From the NCBI RefSeq assembly GCF_002234535.1, contig NZ_CP022521.1, positions 1,240,001 to 1,304,000 of the forward strand: a DNA stretch of 64,000 nucleotides. Direction: 5' to 3'. The notes under the pieces were generated by a model, which made no database searches, was not told the origin of the DNA, and was given only the letters and a program-made list of their open reading frames with translations. Positions within the stretch are counted from its first letter, which is position 1; each line of letters begins with the position of its first letter. Positions 9,364-17,543 of the stretch are shown one piece after another. Made by a program: the position numbers and the translations under genes. Origin of the DNA: Actinoalloteichus hoggarensis. Its GTDB lineage: Bacteria > Actinomycetota > Actinomycetes > Mycobacteriales > Pseudonocardiaceae.

Positions 9364-10321
9364 CACCGTCTCGCCGCACGACGGGCGGCCCGCCGACCCG
9401 ACCCATCGGGGCGGTCCGCCGTCCGTGCCGTCGCCGCCCGGCCAGATCACCTCGGGGGACCTCATGTCGCAGCGTCGATCGCCCGCCGTCGCTTCGCCCG
9501 CGAGTCTCGTCGGCTCGGCGCCGCCCGGGGTCGCAGCCGCAGTCGCCGCCGGGCTGCGTGTCGCCCTGGCCGACCTGCGCACGGTCTACACGCCGCTCAC
9601 CTGGACCCTCGGCTGGCTCGGCCGCATCATCGTGCAGGTCCTCTTCTTCGCCTCCATCGGCCTGCTCCTGCAGAGCCAGGAGGCGGTGCTGTACCTCTTC
9701 GTCGGGCAGGCCGTCATGGCCTGTGCCGTGGAGGCCTTCCTCTCGGTCGCCTCGACGACCTGGGAGCGCAACACCGGCACGCTGGGACTGTTGATCGTCG
9801 CGCCGGGTCCACTGTGGCCGGTGCTCGTCGGGCGGTCGTTCTTCTGGGTGCCCAGCGGCATCGCGACGTCCAGCGTGACGCTGTTCGTCCTCGGCCCGTT
9901 CCTCGGGGTCGAGTGGAGCCCGCTCACCGCCGCGGCGGCCTTCGGCTGCCTCGTGCTGACGTCCGTCGGCTCCTACGGGACGGCTCTGGTGCTCGGCGCG
10001 ATCGTGCTGCGCGGCCCCCGCTGGCGCAACGTCGTCGGCAACCTCGGCCACACCACGATGATGCTGCTGTCCGGGGTGACCGTGCCGCTCTCCTTCTTCC
10101 CCGGCTGGTGCCAGGCGGTGGGGCAGGCCTTCCCGCTCACCCACGGCCTCGCGGCGATCCGGGAGCTCGCGGCAGGCGGGGCCGTCGACTGGGCACGAGT
10201 CGGCGTCGGTGCCGGACTGGCGTTCGTGCTCGGTGCGGCGTGGCTCGCCGTCGCGGCGGCGATGTTCACCCGATTCGCGGCGACCGGCCGTCGAGACGGG
10301 TCGATCGAGCTGGACGAGTAG
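9356..10321 (+). CDS. ABC-2 type permease, second subunit
   Basis: A permease of about 321 residues, counted from the ATG at 9356, which overlaps the end of the first permease. The first 60 residues are hydrophilic and Pro/Ser-rich, so the ATG at 9464 (MSQRRSP) is a possible alternative start. Five or six membrane segments follow. The loop TTWERNTGTLGLLIVAPGPL is the equivalent of the conserved ABC-2 loop in its partner, and the MLLSGVTVPLSFFPGW segment is typical of the family. It completes the ATPase/permease/permease operon. Confidence 0.88.
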   Translation: MPDTVSPHDGRPADPTHRGGPPSVPSPPGQITSGDLMSQRRSPAVASPASLVGSAPPGVAAAVAAGLRVALADLRTVYTPLTWTLGWLGRIIVQVLFFASIGLLLQSQEAVLYLFVGQAVMACAVEAFLSVASTTWERNTGTLGLLIVAPGPLWPVLVGRSFFWVPSGIATSSVTLFVLGPFLGVEWSPLTAAAAFGCLVLTSVGSYGTALVLGAIVLRGPRWRNVVGNLGHTTMMLLSGVTVPLSFFPGWCQAVGQAFPLTHGLAAIRELAAGGAVDWARVGVGAGLAFVLGAAWLAVAAAMFTRFAATGRRDGSIELDE

Positions 10322-10654
10322 CCGCGGCGGCCCGGGGCGGTCGGGCGCGTCGCCGCCGGGGGAAACCGGGGGTGGCTCGCCGGCCTCCCCCGGCGCCCGC
10401 GGCGGCCTGCTCGACTCGTGGCGGCTGGAAGGGTCCTTCGGGGCGGAGCCTCGGGGCGTGGGCGGCGACGGGCGCCGGTGCGGAGTGGCGACCGTCGGGG
10501 CTTGCCGCCGGCGTGCGTGGTGGTCCGTCGTCGCGGTTCGTGGTCTGTGATCGGGGCTTGCCGCGTCCGCAGACGCCGTCACGCGCCGTTCTTCCCGCTC
10601 AGGATCGGTGTCAGGCGACGCTGCGGAGGCGGCGAGGACAACGGAGTTCTTGCG
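10322..10654. other. Intergenic stretch, no gene recognised
   Basis: About 330 bp follow the exporter operon. The sequence is G-rich and contains no recognisable protein. The promoter of the LacI gene should lie at its right end. Confidence 0.5.
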
Positions 10655-10668
10655 TGGGAGCGCTACCA
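10655..10668. promoter_or_regulatory. LacI-family operator (autoregulatory)
   Basis: TGGGAGCGCTACCA is a 14-bp palindrome with one mismatched pair and the central GCGC typical of LacI/GalR boxes. It ends 8 bp before the LacI start codon at 10677, so the encoded repressor probably blocks its own expression. Confidence 0.75.
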
Positions 10669-10676
10669 TCGCAGTC

Positions 10677-11669
10677 ATGGGGTCGAAGCGGACGACGTTG
10701 GAGGACGTGGCGCGGGAGGCGGGGGTGTCCCGCTCGACGGTGTCCAGAGTGGTCAACGCGGAGCCCGGCGTCGCGGCCTCGCTGCGACGGCATGTCGAAG
10801 AGGTCGTGTCCCGGCTCGGCTACCGACTCGACCGCTCCGCCCGCGCGCTGGCCTCCGGTCGCGCCGAGGTGATCACCATCCTCGTGGTCGACGACGACCC
10901 CACGGCGCTGGGCACGAATCCCTACTACGGCAGGTTGCTGGCCGGTGCCTTCCGCGCCTCGGCGGGCACGGGCGTGGAGCTGCGCATCCGCCGGGTGGAC
11001 GGCTCGGCGGGCCCCGACGACGTGGTGGGCCCGGAGCTGACCGCCTCGGCGGGGACCGTGCTGGTCAACGTGCCTGCCGCCCTGGCCTCCCGCCTGGCCG
11101 CGGCGGGCGGCCGGGTCGTCTCGCTGGGCCGGACGGCACCGGGGATCCCCGTCATCGACATCACCAACGCCGACGGGGCGGATGCCGCCGTCCGACATCT
11201 CTACGAGAGGGGCCGCCGCCGGATCGTCGCGATCCACGGCCCGCGCCGGCACCCGTGCGCCGCCGACCGTCGCGCGGGATACACCGCCGCCGTCCGGGAC
11301 GCCGGCATCCGACCGTTGGGAGCCCAGGGCGACTTCGCCTTGGCGCCCGCGCGGCGAGCCACCCTGCGCCTGTTGAGCGAGCATCCGGAGCTCGACGCGA
11401 TCGTGGCCGCGTGCGACCTCAGCGCGGCAGGCGCCGTGCAGGCGCTCGCCGAGACCGGGCGCCGGGTGCCGGAGGACGTCGCCGTCGTCGGATTCGACGA
11501 CAGCATCATCGCGGCCTCCGCGCCCGTGCCGCTCACCTCGGTGCACTCGCCGGTGGAGGAGTTGGGCGCGACCGCGGTGAGCCGGATGCTCGGACACGGA
11601 CCGCCGACGAGCTGGCGGCGATGGCTGCCCACCACCCTCACCGTTCGGCAGAGCACCGTCGGCTGCTGA
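10677..11669 (+). CDS. LacI family transcriptional regulator
   Basis: A 330-residue LacI/GalR repressor. The N-terminal helix-turn-helix is textbook: TTLEDVAREAGVSRSTVSRV followed by VNAEPGVA and the hinge-region RSARALASGR. The rest is a periplasmic-binding-like sugar-sensing domain, with VVGFDDSIIA and PLTSVHSPVEELG near the end as in other members. I chose the ATG at 10677 because the helix-turn-helix begins immediately after it. A LacI box lies just upstream. No sugar transporter or hydrolase is adjacent; a similar palindrome lies far downstream ahead of the GH64 glucanase. Confidence 0.92.
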   Translation: MGSKRTTLEDVAREAGVSRSTVSRVVNAEPGVAASLRRHVEEVVSRLGYRLDRSARALASGRAEVITILVVDDDPTALGTNPYYGRLLAGAFRASAGTGVELRIRRVDGSAGPDDVVGPELTASAGTVLVNVPAALASRLAAAGGRVVSLGRTAPGIPVIDITNADGADAAVRHLYERGRRRIVAIHGPRRHPCAADRRAGYTAAVRDAGIRPLGAQGDFALAPARRATLRLLSEHPELDAIVAACDLSAAGAVQALAETGRRVPEDVAVVGFDDSIIAASAPVPLTSVHSPVEELGATAVSRMLGHGPPTSWRRWLPTTLTVRQSTVGC

Positions 11670-12054
11670 GTCCGCGGGCTGCGCCCGGTGCTCGGTGCCC
11701 GGTGCTCGGTGCTCGGTGGGACGGTCCTGCTGTTCCCGGGTGTGGGTGACAGACGGTGTGACCGGCGGCGTGCCTGCTTCGACACGCGGTTTCGCCGTCG
11801 GCCCGGGGTGGAGGGCGCCCCGCTGGGGCTCTGCGGGAAGACCGTGCTGCGACCCGGTGGGAGCTCTCGACTTCCAGGCCGGGCGCGAGTCGGATTCGGC
11901 TGAAGCGGCCCCGTTACCGGGCTCGGCCGTGCCGGGGTCGAACCGCAGGCCCCGACCCTGCCGCACCCCGGCCTCGCTGGGCGGGGGCTCCTCTCTCCTG
12001 CGTGCCCCGGCGTCAGTGGTTCTCCGTTCGAGGCCCCGGTTCGGAGATGCCGGT
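11670..12054. other. Intergenic stretch between convergent genes
   Basis: About 385 bp between the LacI stop and the AraC stop. It opens with short direct repeats of GGTGCTCGGTG-type units (about 11688-11722) and contains no convincing gene. Hairpins here could terminate both genes, but none is clear-cut. Confidence 0.45.
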
Positions 12055-13122
12055 TCAGAGATGCCGGGTCAGCGGGCAGATTCGCAGCGCGGGGCGGTCC
12101 CCTGCCAGAAGGGCGCTCGGGGTGACACCCATGAGCCTGCGGAACTCGGCGGTCAGGTGGGAGTGGTCGTAGTACCCGGTCTCCATCGCCAGTCGTGCCA
12201 GCTGCCGCTCCCGGAGTCGCGCGAGCACCGACCGCACCCGGTCGATCCGCGCGAAGTGCTTCGGCGAGAGGCCGACGCCGTCGGTGAAGACGGTGCGCAG
12301 CTGCCGTTCGCTCAGATGCAGGCGCAGCGCGGCGGCGCGGACCCGGGTGGCGCTCGGGTCGGGGCCTGCGGCGAGGAGCCGGGTCGCGGCGTGGACGAGG
12401 TCGAGGTGCGGGGGCAGGTCGAGGGGGTCGCCGAGCCGGTGGCTCGTATGGTCGCCGAGCCGGTGGCTCGTATGGTCGCCGAGCCGGTGGTTCGCGTCGT
12501 CGCCGCGAGGCGGGATCGATCCGCCCGGCGGTCCGATTCCCGGCCGGCGGGCCGGCCCTTGCCCAGCCCCGGATCCGGACTCGCCCCGCTCCTCCCACCG
12601 CGAACCGTCCCGGCGCCCTTCGGCCGTGCGACGGGGCGCCGCGGCTGCGGCGCGGTGACCGATCCCGGCGGCGTCGCCCGTCAGGTGGTCTCGCAGCGCC
12701 GCGGCCAGCCTGCGGTGCACCTCGTCCGCCGACTCCGGCGACGTCGGCTCGGCGAGCAGGGCCGACCAGGCGTCGGTCAGCGCGAAGGCGGAAGCACCGC
12801 GCAGCGCGCTCAACGGGACGACCCGATCCACGAGCTCCCGTGCGGGCCTGCCGAGGACGGTTCGGGCGAGACCGGGCCGGAGTCGGGCCACGGCGCAGCG
12901 CGTCCACCGACCCGTGCGGTGGTGGGAGGCCTTGGTGCGCGGCCCCAGCACGACGAGTTCGGCCGGCGCCGAGTCCGCCGTGGCGGACGGCTCGATCGCC
13001 GCCCGCAGCGCCAGGCGGACGGCGTGGTCCGGCTCGGCCAGCACCGCCTCGCCGCCGTCCGCGGGTTCCAGGATGTCGATGTCGGCCGTCCAACGGAGCG
13101 GCTCGACCACTGTCTGTGGCAC
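12055..13122 (-). CDS. AraC family transcriptional regulator with repeat-expanded linker
   Basis: A regulator of about 355 residues. The C-terminal 100 residues carry the AraC DNA-binding domain: LRLHLSERQLRTVFTDGVGL then a second helix-turn-helix around ARLAMETGYYDHSHLTAEF. The N-terminal part begins VEPLRWTADIDILEP and is a possible sensing domain. Between them is a low-complexity linker where HTSHRLGD repeats, encoded by a 24-bp tandem repeat (12427-12498). I chose the GTG at 13122; the open frame runs further upstream but only through the divergent gene. It is divergent from an NmrA-type reductase gene 104 bp away and probably regulates it. Confidence 0.85.
   Translation of the reverse strand: MPQTVVEPLRWTADIDILEPADGGEAVLAEPDHAVRLALRAAIEPSATADSAPAELVVLGPRTKASHHRTGRWTRCAVARLRPGLARTVLGRPARELVDRVVPLSALRGASAFALTDAWSALLAEPTSPESADEVHRRLAAALRDHLTGDAAGIGHRAAAAAPRRTAEGRRDGSRWEERGESGSGAGQGPARRPGIGPPGGSIPPRGDDANHRLGDHTSHRLGDHTSHRLGDPLDLPPHLDLVHAATRLLAAGPDPSATRVRAAALRLHLSERQLRTVFTDGVGLSPKHFARIDRVRSVLARLRERQLARLAMETGYYDHSHLTAEFRRLMGVTPSALLAGDRPALRICPLTRHL
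12427..12498. repeat. 24-bp tandem repeat inside the AraC gene
   Basis: Two perfect copies of a 24-bp unit (12427-12450 and 12451-12474) and a third, diverged copy (12475-12498). Because 24 is a multiple of three, changes in copy number lengthen the protein linker by eight residues without breaking the frame. Confidence 0.93.
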
Positions 13123-13225
13123 GACGCCACGGTAGGCGCCGTCGGGTTCGCACGGCCACGAGTCGGGGCGAGCACCGCCGTTTTCTCCTAGCGGGCGAGG
13201 TCCGCCGAGGACGATCGTCGTCGGC

Positions 13226-14089
13226 ATGATCCTGATCAGCGGTGCCACCGGCACCATCGGTTCCCGAATCATGCCCATCCTGGTCTCCCAGGGCCATGCC
13301 GTCCGAGCCATGAGCAGGAGACCGGACGCGATCCCCGCGATCGACGGCGTCGACGTGGTCGCGGCGGACTTCGACGATCCCGCCTCGCTGGCGGCGGCGG
13401 TCGACGGAATCACGGCGCTGTTCCTGGTCACCATGTACCCGTCGGCGGAGCCGAAGCACGACCAGGCGATGCTGACCGCGGCGGCGGAGGCGGGGGTGTC
13501 CCGCGTCGTGAAGCTGTCCGCCATCGGGACGGGCGAGCGGCTCGACGCCGAGACGACGGTGGGCGGCTGGCATCTGGCGGCCGAGCAGGCGGTGACGACG
13601 TCGGGCCTGAGCTGGACGCTGCTGCGTCCCTCCACGTTCGCCTCGAACCTGCTGACCTTCGCGTCGCTGATCGAGTCGGGCAGGCCGCTGCCGGACCCGG
13701 CGGGCGGGGCACGACAGGGCGTCATCGATCCGGTCGATGTGGCCGCCGTGGCGGCCGAGGCACTCACCGGTGCGGGCCACGCGGGCCGGACCTACACCCT
13801 GACCGGCCCGGAATCGCTGAGCCTCGACGAGCAGGCCGAGATCCTGCGCCGTGTCCTGGAGCGGCCGATCTCCACCGTGGACCTGACGTTGGCGGAGGCT
13901 CGCGAACAGCTGCTGGCGGTGGGCAGGTCGCCCGCCGCGGCGGACATGGCGTTGACCGGGGTCGCCTGGGTGCGGCGCGGACACAACGCCGTGGTGACCG
14001 ACGACGTGGCCCGCGTGCTCGGCCGTCCGCCGACCGACTTCGAGTCGTGGGCGCGGGCCAACCGGGCGGGCTTCCTCGGGGCGGCCTGA
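13226..14089 (+). CDS. NmrA-like NAD(P)-binding protein (atypical SDR)
   Basis: A 287-residue atypical short-chain dehydrogenase. The Rossmann fold opens at residue 1 with MILISGATGTIGSRI, the GxxGxxG dinucleotide motif. There is no YxxxK catalytic pair in the usual place, as in NmrA/HSCARG and quinone-oxidoreductase-2 relatives that sense redox state or reduce quinones. WTLLRPSTFASNLL is the conserved mid-domain segment of this group. It is divergent from an AraC regulator, a common arrangement for stress-inducible members. Exact substrate unknown. Confidence 0.85.
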   Translation: MILISGATGTIGSRIMPILVSQGHAVRAMSRRPDAIPAIDGVDVVAADFDDPASLAAAVDGITALFLVTMYPSAEPKHDQAMLTAAAEAGVSRVVKLSAIGTGERLDAETTVGGWHLAAEQAVTTSGLSWTLLRPSTFASNLLTFASLIESGRPLPDPAGGARQGVIDPVDVAAVAAEALTGAGHAGRTYTLTGPESLSLDEQAEILRRVLERPISTVDLTLAEAREQLLAVGRSPAAADMALTGVAWVRRGHNAVVTDDVARVLGRPPTDFESWARANRAGFLGAA

Positions 14090-14161
14090 CGCAGGCGCCC
14101 GAGCAGGCGACGTCGCGTCCGACCCTCGGCTGTATCGGAGCCGCCGACCGCCCCGATCAGC

Positions 14162-14187
14162 CTAATCGATAGTCGACTATCGGTTAG
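14162..14187. promoter_or_regulatory. 26-bp near-perfect palindrome upstream of the P450
   Basis: The core CGATAGTCGACTATCG is perfectly self-complementary, and the symmetry extends to a 26-bp CTAA...TTAG palindrome with one mismatched pair. It ends 46 bp before the P450 start at 14234. It has the size and shape of a TetR-family operator. The TetR gene at 15740, downstream of the P450, is the obvious candidate ligand-responsive repressor. Confidence 0.8.
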
Positions 14188-14233
14188 CTGGTAGCGTCGA
14201 CGTCGTTGATCACGAGGCGGGAGAGGGACGGCG

Positions 14234-15433
14234 ATGTCGACAGCACCGGAGATGCCACTGCACATGCGGCGATCGGAGTTCGACCCGGTCGAGGAGCTCG
14301 GCCGATCGCGGGAGGCCGAAGGCGTGCGTCGGCTGATCACGTCCTTCGCGCCGCCGATGTATCTGGTGACCCGGTTCGACGACGTGCGCGCGGCGCTCGC
14401 CGATCCGGTCCGGTTCAGCAACGTCGCACCGACGCCGCCGTCGACGGACGGCTCCGGACTCGGTGAGGAGGAGGCGGCGGACCTGCGGGCGGGCAATCTG
14501 CTGGCCCTCGACCCGCCGGAGCATGCGCGCCTGCGGCGCATGCTCACCCCGGAGTTCACGATGCGGCGGATACGGCTGCTGGAGCCGCGGATCGTGGAGA
14601 TCGTGGACACGGCGCTGGACGACCTCGAACGGGCGGGCCGCGGGGCCGACCTGGTGGAGCACGTCGCGCTCCCGGTGCCGTCCCTGGTCATCTGCGAACT
14701 GCTGGGAGTGCCCTACGCCGACCGCGCGGACTTCCACCGGCAGAGCAGCCTCATGCTCGACCTGTCGGTCTCGGAGGAGCACCGCAGGACGGCCGAACTC
14801 CAGATGCGTGGGTACCTGGCGGAACTCGGCGCCGCGGCGCGACAGCGGCCCGGCGAGGACCTGCTGGGCATGCTGGTGCGCGAGCACGGTGCGGAGCTGA
14901 CCCCGTCCGAGCTGACCGGCATCGCCATGATCCTGCTGGTCGCCGGGCATGAGACGACGGCGAACATGCTGGGGCTCGGCACGCTCGCGCTGCTGCGCAA
15001 TCCCGAACAGGCGGCCTTGGTGCGCACCGATCCGGGCGTGGTCGACGCCGCGGTCGAGGAGCTGCTGCGGTGGTTGACGATCGTGCACGCAGGCGTGCCG
15101 AGGACGACGACGGAGGAGGTCACGATCGCGGGGCAGCGCATTCCGGCAGGCGAACAGGTGGTCCTGGCCCTGTCCTCGGCCAACCGCGACCCGGCGCTCA
15201 TCGACGAGCCGGACCGCTTCGACATCACCAGGGGAGCGGCAGGCCACGTCGCCTTCGGGCACGGCCTGCACCACTGCCTCGGCGCACCGTTGGCCCGGAT
15301 GGAGCTGCGCATCGCCTTCCCCGCCCTGCTGCGCCGTTTCCCCCGTCTGGCGTGCGCGGTGCCGCCCGAGGAGGTCCGGTTCCGGCATGCGCATGCGATC
15401 TACGGTGTGCACTCCCTGCCCGTGACCTGGTAA
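14234..15433 (+). CDS. Cytochrome P450
   Basis: A 399-residue soluble bacterial P450 monooxygenase. The I-helix oxygen-activation motif is AGHETTAN at about residue 236. The K-helix ExxR lies in EELLRW near 275. The heme loop is FGHGLHHCLGAPLARMEL, with the cysteine thiolate near residue 347. It needs ferredoxin and ferredoxin reductase, which are not encoded nearby. A long palindrome precedes it and a TetR gene follows on the same strand, so it is probably an inducible gene. Substrate cannot be assigned. No other biosynthetic genes adjoin it. Confidence 0.95.
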   Translation: MSTAPEMPLHMRRSEFDPVEELGRSREAEGVRRLITSFAPPMYLVTRFDDVRAALADPVRFSNVAPTPPSTDGSGLGEEEAADLRAGNLLALDPPEHARLRRMLTPEFTMRRIRLLEPRIVEIVDTALDDLERAGRGADLVEHVALPVPSLVICELLGVPYADRADFHRQSSLMLDLSVSEEHRRTAELQMRGYLAELGAAARQRPGEDLLGMLVREHGAELTPSELTGIAMILLVAGHETTANMLGLGTLALLRNPEQAALVRTDPGVVDAAVEELLRWLTIVHAGVPRTTTEEVTIAGQRIPAGEQVVLALSSANRDPALIDEPDRFDITRGAAGHVAFGHGLHHCLGAPLARMELRIAFPALLRRFPRLACAVPPEEVRFRHAHAIYGVHSLPVTW

Positions 15434-15739
15434 GAGGCCGGGTCCCGTCGCGTCGACCGTCCGCACCGCCGGGATCGACCGGGGCCGAGGAGGCCGGCTC
15501 CGGCAGCGGTGCGGGCGTCCTCGTGGGCGGGCGCGTCGCCCCGGCGTGGCAGCACCAGGCCAGCACCGCCGTACTGGAATCGACGGGCAGGCAGCCCCGG
15601 CACTTCGGCGAGCGGGCTTGTCGCCGGTCGTGCTCGCTGCGGCCGGTGAGGGGGATGCCGACGACGCGGGCGGGGACGAACCCGGTCCGCACGCCGTCGG
15701 CAGGCCGATTCGGGCCGGTCGAGCTGTTAACGTGCTCGG
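15434..15739. other. Intergenic stretch, no gene recognised
   Basis: About 306 bp between the P450 and the TetR gene. The GTTAAC at about 15726-15731, close to the TetR start, is part of the likely promoter. I see no other structure. Confidence 0.4.
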
Positions 15740-16336
15740 ATGCCGCCGCCTGACCAGGTACTCCGAGCCGATGCGGCACGGAACTATGAACGCATCGTCG
15801 TGGCGGCGGAGCGGGCCTTCGAGGAGATCGGGCCCGCCGCGACGCTGGAGGAGGTCGCCCGCCGGGCGGGTGTGGGGGTGGCGACGGTCTACCGCCGGTT
15901 CCGCAACCGTGACCAGCTGGTGCGTGCGGTCTTCGCTCGCGCTTTCGTCGCGATCGAGCTCGCCGCCGTGGAGACCGACGATCCCTGGCAGGACCTGCTG
16001 CACTTTCTCCATGCCACCGTCGACGTGCTGGCGGGGCGACAGGCGGTTCTGGCCCTGGCACGCGAGGTCGACTCGATCGACGTACGACTGCTCGACCGCT
16101 GCGAACATCTGGTCGGCGGGCTGCTGCGCCGTGCCAGGGCAGCCGGGGTGACTCGTCCCGAGCTCGAGCCTCGCGACGTGGCCGCCGTCGTCGTCATGGC
16201 GCTCGCCGTGGTGCGTCCCGACGACGTGGGCGGCGCGGATCGCAGACGGTATCTGGCCCTGCTCACCGACGGGCTGCGCCCGGCTCCGACGGCGCTGCCG
16301 CCCGCGGCCACGCTGCCGTCCAGGTGCCGGGCCTGA
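15740..16336 (+). CDS. TetR family transcriptional regulator
   Basis: A 198-residue TetR repressor with an N-terminal helix-turn-helix: LEEVARRAGVGVATVYRRF followed by RNRDQLV. The C-terminal ligand domain belongs to the group whose members have a long DPWQDLLHFLHATVDVLAGR helix. It follows the P450 on the same strand and is the best candidate to bind the palindrome at 14162-14187. The ATG at 15740 begins just upstream of the helical N-terminus. Confidence 0.88.
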   Translation: MPPPDQVLRADAARNYERIVVAAERAFEEIGPAATLEEVARRAGVGVATVYRRFRNRDQLVRAVFARAFVAIELAAVETDDPWQDLLHFLHATVDVLAGRQAVLALAREVDSIDVRLLDRCEHLVGGLLRRARAAGVTRPELEPRDVAAVVVMALAVVRPDDVGGADRRRYLALLTDGLRPAPTALPPAATLPSRCRA

Positions 16337-16432
16337 GCCCGCTGCCGAGCGGCCTGCGGGCCGATCGCGGGCGTCTGCGGGCTTCGGGTGCATCGTCGCT
16401 GGTCGTGGGGGGTGGAAGACGCCACGGCGAAG

Positions 16433-16447
16433 TACCGGTACGGGGTA
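16433..16447. promoter_or_regulatory. Possible CsoR box upstream of csoR
   Basis: TACCGGTACGGGGTA has the TACC...GGTA symmetry and one G-rich GGGGTA half-site of CsoR operators. It lies 37 bp before the csoR start. It is weaker than the box in front of the copper ATPase, so autoregulation is an inference. Confidence 0.4.
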
Positions 16448-16483
16448 TCCTCGGATCGAGGTGCCCCGAATGAGGAGATGGAC

Positions 16484-16765
16484 ATGCGTGGATACACCGA
16501 AGGCAAGGACGGCTACCTCAAGCGGCTCCGTCGGATCGAGGGTCAGATCCGCGGCCTGCAGCGGATGGTGGAGGCCGACGAGTACTGCATCGACGTGCTC
16601 ACGCAGATCTCCGCGGCCACCAAGGCGCTGCAGTCGGTGTCCATCGGCCTGATCGACGAGCATCTCAAGCACTGTGTGGCCGAGGCGATCGCCGAGGGCG
16701 GCGAGACGGCGAACGAGAAGGTCCGCGAGGCGAGCGAGGCCGTGGCCAGGCTGGTCCGTTCCTGA
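16484..16765 (+). CDS. csoR: CsoR-type copper-sensing repressor
   Basis: A 93-residue all-helical DUF156/CsoR repressor. CsoR binds Cu(I) through Cys-His-Cys and then leaves its operator. The key residues are visible: Cys in DEYCIDVLTQI, His and Cys in DEHLKHC. I chose the ATG at 16484 because GAGGAG lies 6 bp upstream; the ATG at 16478 would overlap that site. A clear CsoR box lies 740 bp downstream in front of a copper-type P-ATPase, which fixes the likely role. Confidence 0.93.
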   Translation: MRGYTEGKDGYLKRLRRIEGQIRGLQRMVEADEYCIDVLTQISAATKALQSVSIGLIDEHLKHCVAEAIAEGGETANEKVREASEAVARLVRS

Positions 16766-17500
16766 GGCTTCGCGCCGCGCCTCTCGGAGGACCGGTGTGT
16801 CGGGGCTCACCGGTCCCCCCGGCTCGATCGTGGTGCGCGGCCTCGGCCCGGGCGCCCGCCCACGCCCGCTCGACCCGATCGAAGCGGGCTGGTCCGACCG
16901 GTCGGGTCGTGCCCAGACCGATTCCGCTCCGGCCGCCCCGGCCGCCGCTTTCGTCTGCGAAGGCGGCGTGTGGCCGTAGTTCCTCACCGGGAGCGCGGCC
17001 GAGCGGGCCGACGAGCCCTTCTGGAACGGACCCGTCGCCGAATCCGGCCGTCCGCCGGGGTGGGGCCGCCTGCGCCTGCGGGATCGGCGAACACCGGGGC
17101 TGAGGCGGCTCGCTCCCGCCGGAGTCGGCCCGGCCGGTGTCCCGCGTTCCCGGTACATCGCGTTCCCGGTGTCTCGCCACGTCGGTGGAATCGGTGGCGG
17201 CGGTGCGACCTTCTCGATGTCTGCGGCGGCTCGCTGGGAGAGCGGCCCGGCGTCGGGCCGGTAGCGAGGCAGGCCCCGACCGTCGTCGCCGAGCCATCCC
17301 GGTCGCCGACATCAAGCTCGGCGCGGGTCGCGGTGTGCGGTGGTGCGAAGAAGTCGATCTCGCCCTGCGGGAATCGTGTCGGGCGGCCAGGCTGGGCGGT
17401 GATGACGGGTGTGCCTCGTCCCGGTCGTGCGTCCGTCCGGCCTGCGAGGCCGGGTGGACGACACCGCCGAAGCGCCCAACCCGGCATCGGACACGGAAAT
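16766..17500. other. Intergenic stretch between csoR and the copper ATPase
   Basis: About 735 bp with no recognisable gene on either strand. In many relatives a small metallochaperone (CopZ-like) sits here, but no CxxC heavy-metal-associated domain can be read in any frame. The right end holds the promoter and CsoR box of the ATPase. Confidence 0.5.
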
Positions 17501-17517
17501 ATACCCCTAGGGGGTAT
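17501..17517. promoter_or_regulatory. CsoR operator upstream of the copper ATPase
   Basis: ATACCCCTAGGGGGTAT is an almost perfect inverted repeat that matches the canonical CsoR operator (TACCCC/GGGGTA around a TA-rich centre). It lies 26 bp before the ATPase ATG and just ahead of the GAGGAGG ribosome binding site, so repressor binding would block transcription. Confidence 0.85.
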
Positions 17518-17543
17518 TGTGGTGTCTGGGTGAGGAGGCGGCC

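Noticed and set aside
14234-16336. P450 region considered as part of a biosynthetic cluster
   Set aside because: No polyketide, peptide synthetase, terpene or glycosyltransferase genes are adjacent. Neighbours are ordinary regulators and a copper module.
14210-17158. 982-residue open frame on the minus strand
   Set aside because: It is antisense to the P450, TetR and csoR genes, all of which have clear motifs. It is a shadow of GC-rich coding DNA.
16766-17500. Possible CopZ-like chaperone gene between csoR and the ATPase
   Set aside because: No frame shows a CxxC heavy-metal-associated domain or a convincing start.
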